DNA from: Litorivicinus sp.
GTDB taxonomy: Bacteria > Pseudomonadota > Gammaproteobacteria > Pseudomonadales > Litorivicinaceae
Reading direction: 5' to 3'
Length of the DNA: 5,070 nucleotides
Assembly (NCBI GenBank): GCA_018402605.1
Contig: JAGYIK010000081.1
Span: 1 to 5,070 of the forward strand
Numbering within the stretch: the stretch's first letter is position 1; every line of letters begins with the position of its first letter. Below the pieces are notes generated by a model. That model had not been told where the DNA came from. It searched no databases and saw only the letters and a list, made by a program, of their open reading frames with translations. Below are positions 1 through 5,070 of the stretch, one piece after another. Position numbers and translations under genes: made by a program.

Positions 1-552
1 AATTCAGGAACCATTGGCTCAAACGGCCATTTGTTAAAGAACCTTGGTTATGACGTGGACACAGATTTCAATCTGTATCACGCAGGCTATGGCCCCTCTG
101 CCGACGCACTGCAAAATGGACAGGTCGCAGTCGCTGGGATTGCAGCTGGTGTGCCAGCGGGCGCGGTAACCAAGCTGATGGCATCTGCAGGCGATAAGGT
201 GGCTCTTCTGAGCTTCACCGAGGCGCAGGCTGCTAAGGCAGATGGCGGTGCATCACTTTGGACACCCTTTAATATTCCAGCTGGAACCTATCCGGGTCAG
301 ACGCAAGATATCACCACCATTGCGCAGCCGAATTTCTTGGCGACCCATGCGGATGTCAGTGAAGAGCATGTGTACCTGCTGACGAAGGCGGTCTACGAGA
401 ACTTGCCGTTTTTGAACGCGATTCATCCTGCAACAAAAGCCATGGCTCTCGAGCAAGCAATTGCTGGCTTACCAGCGCCTTTGCATCCAGGTGCTGCAAA
501 GTTCTACCAAGAGCAAGGTCTGAACATTCCTGATCGCTTAATCGCGAGATAA
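1..552 (+). CDS. TAXI-family TRAP transporter solute-binding protein, C-terminal part (5' end outside window)
   Basis: Periplasmic receptor of a TRAP (tripartite ATP-independent periplasmic) transporter. It binds the substrate and delivers it to the membrane permease encoded just downstream. The frame is open from base 1 with no start codon of its own, so about 183 C-terminal residues are visible and the N-terminal lobe and signal peptide lie upstream. Family marks seen: an N-proximal SGTIGSNG segment followed by a helix, matching the GSGTE-type ligand-binding turn of TAXI proteins; NGQVAVAGIAAGVPAGAV, matching the 'DGQIDA...GGAPTPAV' region; IPAGTYPGQ; then a helix with VYLLTKAVYENL; then PLHPGAAKFYQEQGL close to the C terminus. 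The last two are the usual TAXI C-terminal signature. Family members studied elsewhere bind glutamate or related acids, but specificity cannot be read here. The gene stops 2 bases before the permease, so the two are surely co-transcribed. An in-frame TTG at base 31 is not the start, because homology continues upstream of it. Confidence 0.93.
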   Translation, partial: NSGTIGSNGHLLKNLGYDVDTDFNLYHAGYGPSADALQNGQVAVAGIAAGVPAGAVTKLMASAGDKVALLSFTEAQAAKADGGASLWTPFNIPAGTYPGQTQDITTIAQPNFLATHADVSEEHVYLLTKAVYENLPFLNAIHPATKAMALEQAIAGLPAPLHPGAAKFYQEQGLNIPDRLIAR

Positions 553-554
553 GA

Positions 555-2645
555 ATGCGCGCACTGTATGCGAGTCGATGGTTTGCCATCGACCCGTCAT
601 TTCAAGCACGTGATGAGGCTGTTTGGATCAAACCAGCAGCCTTTCTTGTTGCGCTCGGTTTGGCGCTATTCCATTTACTGGTTGCGTACGTCCCATTTGT
701 CTCCGACTACACCCGCAACACCGTGCATTTTGGTGGGTTTGTGTTGCTATGTGCGTTAACGTTTTCGAGTGGTTTGCGTCACCGATGGCAGCATGTGACC
801 GAGGCGGTCTTCGCGGTCGTGGTGGCATCCTCAGCTGTCTATCTCAGTGTCGCGGAAGATGCGATCTATGCTCGAGGGGTGAAGCTTTCGGCGCTTGATT
901 GGTTTGCTGGTGCCGCCGTTGTGCTTGGTGCCATTGAATACACCCGGCGGGTCGCTGGATGGGTGATTCCAATATTAATTCTAATAGCCCTGTGCTATGT
1001 CTCATTTCTTGGTAACTGGATACCCGGCGTGTTTCGCTTCGGCGGATTGTCGTTTGAATCAGTGATGTTCCGCTCGCTGTATGGCGATGATGCGTTGTTT
1101 GGAACAATCGCATCAATATCAGCGACCTATGTGTTTTTATTCATCATTTTTGGCGCTTTTTTAAGTCAATCCGGGGCGGGTGACTTCGTGATCAATATCT
1201 CCCGGATTGTCGCTGGACGTGTGCGTGGAGGCCCGGGCATTGTTGCTGTCATTGCCTCGGGCTTGACCGGAACCATTAATGGCTCAGCCGTCGCCAATAC
1301 GGCATCTACGGGTGTGATCACGATTCCGATGATGAAGCGTGCAGGCTTCAGCCCGCAGTTTGCTGGTGCGGTTGAGGCCGCTGCCTCTACCGGTGGGCAG
1401 CTGATGCCACCGATTATGGGTGCGGGCGCCTTTGTGATGGCGGCATATACGCAAATTCCATACGAAACGATCGCGATCGCGGCCTTGTTACCGGCGCTTT
1501 TGTATTTTGCTTCGGTTGCGATTTTCGTGCGGCTCGAGGCGATTAAGATCGGGATTCCTGTGGGGGCGGACCCGGACGCACCGAGTCTTGCTCAGGCGTT
1601 CAAAAGGGGAGGCATCCCGTTTGTCGTGCCCATCGGTCTTGTGGTGGTTTTACTGATCTCGGGCTATACCCCAACCTACACCGCAGTTGCTGGAATTGTC
1701 GCAGTCGTGGTCGCTAGTTGGATCACGGGTCACCCGATGGGACTCAATAGCATCCTCAATGCACTGGCATTGGGTGCACGGAATATGGTGTTAACCGCAA
1801 TTTTGTTGTGCGCTGTAGGTCTTATGATTAACGTCATTGCTACAGCCGGTATCGGCAACACATTCTCTTTGATGATTATGGATTGGTCCGGCGGACATCT
1901 GTTGATTGCGATTGTGTTGGTTGCCTTGGCCTCGTTGGTTTTGGGCATGGGGTTGCCGGTGACGGCTGCGTATATTGTGCTCGCAACCCTGAGTGCGCCA
2001 GCTCTCGCCGGCTTGATTTCGAATCAAGCTCTAATTGAGGTTTTAGCGCAAGGGATCGATAGCAGTCTGATGCCCGTGGTGATGTTGGCGATGCCAGAGT
2101 ATCTGCCTGGAATGAGTGTGGCTGAACTCGATGCATTGATTACCAAAGCGCCTTTTGAAACCTTGAGTTTATTGCGCGATACATTGCTTGCGCCGGAAGT
2201 GTTGGCTGCCAGCCTGCTTGCTGGGCACATGATTGTGTTCTGGTTGAGTCAAGACAGTAACGTGACGCCGCCGGTGTGTCTTGCAGCCTTTACTGGCGCT
2301 GCGATCGCTGGATCGCATCCCATGCGAACGGGCTTCACCAGTTGGAAGGTTGCGAAGGGTCTGTATGTCATGCCGGTCTTGATTGCGTATACCGAGATTC
2401 TGTCGGGTTCATGGGATCAGGTGCTGTGGATTGGCGCCTGCGCATTGGTCGGGATCTATGCCCTAGCCGCCGCCATGCAGGGGGTCCTGCATGAGCAGAT
2501 CTCATGGATGTTACGAGGCGTGCTGGGGGGTTTGGGCTTGGCTGCGCTGTGGCCTGATCTGATGGTCGCGACCGTCGGTGCGATGGTGGCTGTCGTGGTG
2601 ATGGGACTGGTGCCGCGTCTGTCTCGTCAAACTGCAATTTCCTGA
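555..2645 (+). CDS. TRAP transporter fused permease (DctQ-DctM type, TAXI-associated), 696 aa
   Basis: Inner-membrane permease that uses an ion gradient to import the ligand handed over by the TAXI receptor encoded upstream. It fuses the small (4-helix) and large (12-helix-type) subunits, as TAXI systems usually do. Hydrophobic segments are visible at about residues 28-48, 57-73, 81-99, 112-129 and 134-152 (small-subunit half). Further segments run to about residue 690, for example 183-204, 304-325, 353-371, 411-431, 448-486, 549-575, 601-617, 623-641 and 670-685. Large-subunit hallmarks: GTINGSAVANTASTG (239-253), IPMMKRAGFSPQFAGAVEA, ASTGGQLMPPIMGAGAF (277-293), LGMGLPVTAAY (463-473) and SQDSNVTPPVCLAAF (565-579). 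Start: ATG two bases after the receptor stop; only a weak purine-rich stretch (GAGATAAGA) precedes it, so translation is probably coupled. Oddity: a mainly polar stretch at about 500-548 separates LSAPAL from the last conserved block and is longer than I remember for canonical members. The role is secure; the substrate is unknown. Confidence 0.95.
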   Translation: MRALYASRWFAIDPSFQARDEAVWIKPAAFLVALGLALFHLLVAYVPFVSDYTRNTVHFGGFVLLCALTFSSGLRHRWQHVTEAVFAVVVASSAVYLSVAEDAIYARGVKLSALDWFAGAAVVLGAIEYTRRVAGWVIPILILIALCYVSFLGNWIPGVFRFGGLSFESVMFRSLYGDDALFGTIASISATYVFLFIIFGAFLSQSGAGDFVINISRIVAGRVRGGPGIVAVIASGLTGTINGSAVANTASTGVITIPMMKRAGFSPQFAGAVEAAASTGGQLMPPIMGAGAFVMAAYTQIPYETIAIAALLPALLYFASVAIFVRLEAIKIGIPVGADPDAPSLAQAFKRGGIPFVVPIGLVVVLLISGYTPTYTAVAGIVAVVVASWITGHPMGLNSILNALALGARNMVLTAILLCAVGLMINVIATAGIGNTFSLMIMDWSGGHLLIAIVLVALASLVLGMGLPVTAAYIVLATLSAPALAGLISNQALIEVLAQGIDSSLMPVVMLAMPEYLPGMSVAELDALITKAPFETLSLLRDTLLAPEVLAASLLAGHMIVFWLSQDSNVTPPVCLAAFTGAAIAGSHPMRTGFTSWKVAKGLYVMPVLIAYTEILSGSWDQVLWIGACALVGIYALAAAMQGVLHEQISWMLRGVLGGLGLAALWPDLMVATVGAMVAVVVMGLVPRLSRQTAIS

Positions 2646-2651
2646 TACACT
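2624..2651 (+). promoter_or_regulatory. Candidate sigma70-type promoter with extended -10 upstream of the small lipoprotein frame
   Basis: TCGTCA (2624-2629, 4 of 6 matches to TTGACA), a 16-base spacer, then TACACT (2646-2651, 4 of 6 matches to TATAAT). A TG one base before the -10 gives the extended -10 form TGnTAnnnT. Transcription would begin near 2658, giving a short leader that carries the Shine-Dalgarno site at 2663-2668. The elements overlap the last codons of the permease gene. This would let the small frame and the DUF3422 gene be transcribed apart from the transporter. The matches are modest, and read-through from the TRAP operon is equally possible because I see no terminator between them. 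Confidence 0.3.
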
Positions 2652-2662
2652 CGAGCTTTGCT

Positions 2663-2668
2663 AAGGAG
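2663..2668 (+). promoter_or_regulatory. Strong Shine-Dalgarno site for the 20-codon frame
   Basis: AAGGAG lies 6 bases before the ATG at 2675. It is one of the best ribosome binding sites in the window and the main reason to believe that the tiny frame downstream is translated. A GAGCTT direct repeat (2653-2658 and 2666-2671) brackets it; its meaning is unknown. Confidence 0.65.
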
Positions 2669-2674
2669 CTTGAT

Positions 2675-2737
2675 ATGCGCGTTTTGATTGTCCTCTCCAC
2701 ATGTAGCCTGTTGACGGGCTGTATTAGTTTATTCTAA
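2675..2737 (+). CDS. Putative 20-residue micro-lipoprotein / leader peptide
   Basis: Twenty codons ending in TAA. The product begins M-R and has a hydrophobic core (VLIVLSTCSLL, residues 3-13). It then carries LLTGC (residues 12-16), which fits the type II signal peptidase lipobox with Cys16 as the lipidated residue, and ends ISLF. If processed, the mature product would be a lipid-anchored pentapeptide with Ile at +2. That residue is not the Asp inner-membrane retention signal, so outer-membrane sorting would be expected in a Gram-negative. The charged n-region is minimal (one Arg) and the signal is short, but within the lipoprotein range. The frame starts 29 bases after the permease stop and ends 11 bases before the DUF3422 start. 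I do not recognise a family. Alternatives: a pure leader peptide whose translation sets up the downstream gene, the remnant of a longer lipoprotein that lost its body, or chance. The strong Shine-Dalgarno site plus a lipobox in so few codons argue against chance. Confidence 0.55.
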   Translation: MRVLIVLSTCSLLTGCISLF

Positions 2738-2748
2738 ATAGCGCCCCC

Positions 2749-3951
2749 ATGACTGTTGATCCGCATCGTGTTCGCCTAGAGGCGAATCAAGAACTGCACG
2801 CGAGGCCGTTTCCGTTGTTGCCGGCACATGTGCGTCTTGTGCACCTGTGTGTCCGCGTATCCCCCAAGAGCTGGTCTGAAGTATTGCCTTGGATTAAATC
2901 GAAGCTCTCTGACTTGCCAAGCGATTTTCATGGCTATTGGGAGCGTACGGGAGCCGAATCCTGGGTCCGTGTGGAGCGTCACACTGAATTTGTTGCGATT
3001 ACCCAGGTTGTTCCAGACGGGCTCGCGTTCTCGGAAGTGGCGGACAGCAGTTGGGTTCAGAGTGCGCCCCAAGATCTGTTAGTGATGGCGCGTTTGACTG
3101 CGTCGGTTGGCGGGCAGATCCCAGCAGAAATGGAAGCGGTCAGCCAATTGCGCTCAGGCGAAGTGCTGGCCGGATCGAATTTCACGGGCGATACGGCAGG
3201 TTTTTCGGCTTGGCATGTGGTGTTTGCCTCGGACCCCGGTGAAGAGTCGGCGGGTCGCCTACTGCAAATGATTCTTGAGATCGAGACCTATCGGACCTTG
3301 GCTGTGATGGGAATGGACAAGATCCGTGCAGCACATCCAATCCTGCAGTCTGTTGCCAGTGAGCTGCCACGAGAACCTGCAGAACAGCTCCAACACGGCG
3401 ACATGATGGGTATTTTGAATCTGCTGTCGGCTCAGGAGGCTCGGTTACAAGAGCTTTGGGAGCGCTTGGCGTGGCGTATCGGTGCAAATAGCGCATACCA
3501 CAATCTTGTTTTTCAACGTCTGGATGAACTCTCCGAGACGGCGCATGTTGGTCAAGTGGGGTTGTCCCATTTTCTTCGCCGGCGGTTGACGCCTGCTGTG
3601 GCGACGGCGGAGACGGTGATGCGCCGACGCAGCGAATTGGCAGAGCAGGTTGATGAACGCGCGCAGTTGTTACGTACACAACTGCAATTGAATCTGCAAA
3701 GCCAAACCCGAGATTTATTGGCGAGCCTTGAGCGATCCGCTGCCACGCAAATTCGACTGCAAACAGCCGTTGAGGGACTCTCGACAGTCGCGATCGCCTA
3801 TTATGCGGTCGGATTGATTACGCCCTTGATCGAGCCGTTTGTTCCATTCGAATTTAAAGGTTGGGTCCCGGTTGGCGTAACGCCCGTGGTGATTTTAGGT
3901 GTCTGGTGGGCGCTATCACGCATTCGGAACCGCTTCAGTCACAACCCCTAA
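2749..3951 (+). CDS. DUF3422 family membrane protein, 400 aa
   Basis: Protein of unknown function, recognised by conserved blocks of the DUF3422 family: ELHARPF (residues 15-21), ERHTEF (76-81), LLQMILEIETYR (171-182), a helical middle region, FLRRRLTPAVATAE, then IRLQTAVEGLSTVAIAYYAVGL. Two membrane segments lie at the C terminus, about residues 344-363 and 371-390. A basic tail (RIRNRF) follows. Residues about 215-340 are rich in Leu, Gln, Glu and Arg and probably form long helices or coiled coils. The layout suggests a large soluble domain anchored by a C-terminal hairpin, likely facing the cytoplasm because no signal peptide is present. The length is near the family norm. The ATG at 2749 is preceded by AGCGCCCCC, which offers no Shine-Dalgarno pairing, so initiation may depend on ribosomes ending the small frame 11 bases upstream. 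The last 36 bases overlap the end of panD on the other strand. No function is assigned. Confidence 0.9.
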   Translation: MTVDPHRVRLEANQELHARPFPLLPAHVRLVHLCVRVSPKSWSEVLPWIKSKLSDLPSDFHGYWERTGAESWVRVERHTEFVAITQVVPDGLAFSEVADSSWVQSAPQDLLVMARLTASVGGQIPAEMEAVSQLRSGEVLAGSNFTGDTAGFSAWHVVFASDPGEESAGRLLQMILEIETYRTLAVMGMDKIRAAHPILQSVASELPREPAEQLQHGDMMGILNLLSAQEARLQELWERLAWRIGANSAYHNLVFQRLDELSETAHVGQVGLSHFLRRRLTPAVATAETVMRRRSELAEQVDERAQLLRTQLQLNLQSQTRDLLASLERSAATQIRLQTAVEGLSTVAIAYYAVGLITPLIEPFVPFEFKGWVPVGVTPVVILGVWWALSRIRNRFSHNP

Positions 3952-4317
3952 CGCTTTGGCCTCAGCCTCTGAAATGATGCGGTTGTGCTGATCGACAAAG
4001 ATCACGCGTGGCTCGTGTTGGCCCGCTTCGCTCTCAGTCATCTGCGCAAAGGCGGCGAGAATCAGAATGTCGCCAACCTGTGCTTGATGCGCGGCAGATC
4101 CATTCACCGAAATGATGCCAGATCCGGCAGGTGCCTCAATGGCATAGGTCACCAACCTTGCGCCATTACTCACGTTCCACAGATGAATCTGCTCATGTGG
4201 CAAAATTCCGCTTGCAGCTAACAGGGTCCGATCAATCGCGCATGAGCCGATATAATCGACCTCTGCCGCCGTTGTTGTGACGCGATGAAGTTTTCCATTC
4301 AACACAGTGCGTAACAT
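3916..4317 (-). CDS. panD: Aspartate 1-decarboxylase (pyruvoyl enzyme), 133 aa
   Basis: Cytoplasmic enzyme that decarboxylates L-aspartate to beta-alanine, which is joined to pantoate to make pantothenate and then coenzyme A. The proenzyme cuts itself at Gly24-Ser25, and the serine becomes the pyruvoyl cofactor. All hallmark residues stand at their E. coli positions: K9 and H11 in GKLHR, Y22, G24-S25 in YIGSCAID, R54, T57-Y58 and N72 in ISVNGSAAH. The start at 4317 (MLRTVLNGKLHRV) is set by homology and by AGGGAG 6 bases upstream. The frame stays open further upstream to 4533 but that part has no PanD similarity. At 133 residues it is slightly longer than the 126 of E. coli, and the extra tail falls partly in the 36-base overlap with the convergent DUF3422 gene. 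panB and panC are not adjacent, so this is a stand-alone panD. It diverges from the yggU-like gene across 46 bases. Confidence 0.97.
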   Translation of the reverse strand: MLRTVLNGKLHRVTTTAAEVDYIGSCAIDRTLLAASGILPHEQIHLWNVSNGARLVTYAIEAPAGSGIISVNGSAAHQAQVGDILILAAFAQMTESEAGQHEPRVIFVDQHNRIISEAEAKALGVVTEAVPNA

Positions 4318-4323
4318 TGATCT

Positions 4324-4339
4324 CTCCCTGAATAGGGAG
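4324..4339 (-). repeat. Perfect 6-bp inverted repeat containing the panD Shine-Dalgarno site
   Basis: CTCCCT (4324-4329), a 4-base spacer, then AGGGAG (4334-4339). Read on the minus strand, the arm next to the gene is the AGGGAG that serves as the panD ribosome binding site, 6 bases before its ATG. Two readings exist. In an mRNA starting upstream of 4339 the repeat would fold into a GC-rich hairpin hiding the site. If transcription starts near 4336, as the candidate promoter predicts, the hairpin cannot form and the repeat would sit at the start point like an operator. The short symmetry could also be chance. Confidence 0.5.
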
Positions 4340-4342
4340 CGC

Positions 4343-4371
4343 ATCATAAAGGAGTTTACTTCAGTGCACAA
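4343..4371 (-). promoter_or_regulatory. Candidate sigma70-type promoter for panD
   Basis: On the minus strand, TTGTGC (4371-4366) is followed after 17 bases by TATGAT (4348-4343). The -10 matches 5 of 6 consensus bases. The -35 matches only its first three bases (TTG), which are the most important ones. The predicted start point is near 4336, leaving a leader of about 18 bases. The promoter covers the Shine-Dalgarno site and the GTG start of the divergent yggU-like gene, so its occupancy could affect that neighbour's transcript. Inference from motif and position only. Confidence 0.35.
4348..4354 (+). promoter_or_regulatory. Shine-Dalgarno site deciding a GTG start for the yggU-like gene
   Basis: AAAGGAG lies 9 bases before an in-frame GTG at 4364. 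The only upstream ATG in the frame (4307) would begin inside panD and has no comparable site. The GTG places the protein start a few residues before the conserved tryptophan region typical of DUF167 proteins. Confidence 0.6.
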
Positions 4372-4693
4372 AGTGACAGCCTTTTCAAAGTCAAGTTGGC
4401 TCACCATGCATGCCGATGGACTCAAAGTGCAGCTGCTGATCCGGTCGGGCGCAAAGACAACCCGAGTTGAAGGTGTTGTGGACGACCGATTGAAATTATT
4501 TGTCGCAGCCCCGCCAATTGAGGGGCGCGCCAATTTGGCAATTACCTATGCCATTGCTGCAGCACTTGGCCTACCAAAGCAGCAGGTGCGCTTGGTGAGT
4601 GGTTTGAAATCGAAGAGGAAGACTGTCTTGATTGCGAATCCGGATTTAGATCTGCATCTGGTACAGACCGCACTTGAAAGCCTTGGCTCCTGA
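4364..4693 (+). CDS. DUF167 / YggU family protein, 109 aa (GTG start)
   Basis: Small conserved protein of the DUF167 (YggU, UPF0235) family, whose biochemical role is not established. Marks seen: SSWL then DGLKVQLLIRSGAKTTRVEG near the N terminus, matching the family's 'DG..L.L.IQP.A....' strand region; AAPPIEGRAN (48-57), the most conserved motif; an Ala/Leu-rich helix; then VRLVSGLKSKRK (SGLKSKRK at 79-86), the second signature; and VLIANP. Length is normal for the family (about 95-110). Starting at GTG 4364 instead of ATG 4307 is supported by the AAAGGAG site and by absence of family similarity in the 19 extra residues. The gene diverges from panD. Its TGA is directly followed, with no gap, by the reverse-strand stop of speE. 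In many gammaproteobacteria yggU follows yggT; that partner is not seen here. Confidence 0.92.
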   Translation: MHKVTAFSKSSWLTMHADGLKVQLLIRSGAKTTRVEGVVDDRLKLFVAAPPIEGRANLAITYAIAAALGLPKQQVRLVSGLKSKRKTVLIANPDLDLHLVQTALESLGS

Positions 4694-5070
4694 CTAGTCC
4701 TGCAACAGATTTTCGACGTACTGGGGTAAACCGAATGCGCCCAGATGCACAGCTGGCGTGTAGTAGCGCAGTGGGCCAATTGCGTTTGCACGATCAGTTA
4801 ATACGTCCACTGACGGCATCGCTTTGGTCTCCTTGCACGCAAAGCCCATGGCCATTGCACCGCCGGCATAGGTTGGCACGGGGGTGAGGTAGAACCGCCG
4901 TGTTTGGAAATAGGGCTTCCAACGGCGATAGGTATTGGTGACCTCATCGCCCTGCATGAATGGCACACCATTTTGCGTGACTAAGATGCCGCCTGATGCC
5001 AGTGCTCTTGCGCAGCCGGCATAGAAACTGGACTCGAAAAGGACCTCACCTGGGCCGAGTGGATCCGTTG
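4694..5070 (-). CDS. speE: Spermidine synthase (polyamine aminopropyltransferase), C-terminal part (5' end outside window)
   Basis: Cytoplasmic enzyme that moves the aminopropyl group from decarboxylated S-adenosylmethionine to putrescine, giving spermidine. Reading in from the right edge, about 124 residues are visible: TDPLGPGE, the substrate-side loop just after the catalytic Asp, which falls outside; FYAGCARALASGGILVTQNGV, the end of the methyltransferase-like fold; VPTYAGGAMAMGF, the family's IPTY..G segment; and LRYYTPAVHLGAFGLPQYV near the C terminus, very close to E. coli SpeE (RYYNPAIHTAAFALPQYL). It ends two codons after ENLLQ-D in TAG at 4696-4694. The frame is continuous from 5070 to the stop; the GTG at 4966 is internal. 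The AdoMet-binding half, start and promoter lie beyond the window, and no speD (AdoMet decarboxylase) is visible. Confidence 0.95.
   Translation of the reverse strand, partial: TDPLGPGEVLFESSFYAGCARALASGGILVTQNGVPFMQGDEVTNTYRRWKPYFQTRRFYLTPVPTYAGGAMAMGFACKETKAMPSVDVLTDRANAIGPLRYYTPAVHLGAFGLPQYVENLLQD

Noticed and set aside
253..589. Two minus-strand open frames opposite the TAXI receptor gene
   Set aside because: They are shadows of a clearly coding region, with compositions unlike real proteins and no ribosome sites of note.
2646..2674. Intrinsic terminator after the TRAP permease
   Set aside because: Only a 4-bp AGCT symmetry is present and no T-run follows, so it cannot be called a terminator.
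2368..2700. 110-codon open frame on the minus strand across the end of the permease
   Set aside because: Antisense to conserved membrane-protein codons, rich in Pro, Arg and Ser, with no recognisable domain.
3182..3679. 165-codon open frame on the minus strand
   Set aside because: It lies wholly inside the well-supported DUF3422 gene; its product is Pro/Ser/Arg/His-rich with no family resemblance, typical of an antisense shadow.
3985..4221. 78-codon plus-strand open frame
   Set aside because: Antisense to panD conserved codons, with no domain resemblance.
4251..4256. Perfect TATAAT on the plus strand as a yggU promoter
   Set aside because: No acceptable -35 stands 15-18 bases upstream (CCGATC region), and the hexamer falls in conserved panD codons around the Tyr-Ile-Gly cleavage site, so chance is likely. 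It remains the only candidate -10 I saw for that gene.
4307..4363. Earlier ATG start for the yggU-like protein
   Set aside because: It would begin inside panD and lacks a convincing ribosome site; the 19 added residues match nothing in the family, while GTG 4364 has AAAGGAG.
4318..4533. Upstream extension of the panD frame by 72 codons
   Set aside because: No PanD similarity; it would overlap the yggU-like gene, and the start at 4317 has a Shine-Dalgarno site and gives the standard N terminus.

Overview
This window is a dense stretch of ordinary bacterial chromosome, most likely from a proteobacterium and probably a gammaproteobacterium. PanD, the YggU-type protein and SpeE all read closely like their enterobacterial and pseudomonad relatives. 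A TAXI-type TRAP transporter is common in marine and aquatic members of that group. The placement rests on remembered family sequences, not on a search. Gene spacing is very tight: gaps of 2, 29, 11, 46 and 0 bases, plus one 36-base tail-to-tail overlap. No stretch over 300 bases lacks a gene.

Bases 1-2645 (+) hold the end of a TAXI-family TRAP solute-binding protein and, 2 bases later, its fused DctQM-type permease. Together they form a secondary, ion-driven uptake system for a small organic acid or amino acid of unknown identity. Bases 2646-2748 hold a candidate promoter, a strong Shine-Dalgarno site and a 20-codon open frame. That frame has the layout of a miniature lipoprotein: short hydrophobic signal peptide, LTGC lipobox, then only four more residues. 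It ends 11 bases before a DUF3422-family membrane protein (2749-3951) that has no clear ribosome binding site of its own, so the small frame may also act as a coupling leader.

The second half switches strand repeatedly. panD (aspartate 1-decarboxylase, minus strand, 4317-3916) runs head-on into the DUF3422 gene and overlaps its last 36 bases. panD diverges from a DUF167/YggU gene (plus, 4364-4693). The 46 bases between them hold a perfect 6-bp inverted repeat that includes the panD Shine-Dalgarno site. YggU then abuts, with no bases between stop codons, the 3' end of speE (spermidine synthase, minus), which runs off the right edge. Transporter, beta-alanine/CoA supply and polyamine synthesis sit side by side but share no evident pathway. 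I see no mobile elements, RNA genes, CRISPR or defence genes. The most noteworthy items are the micro-lipoprotein/leader frame and the panD-yggU control region.
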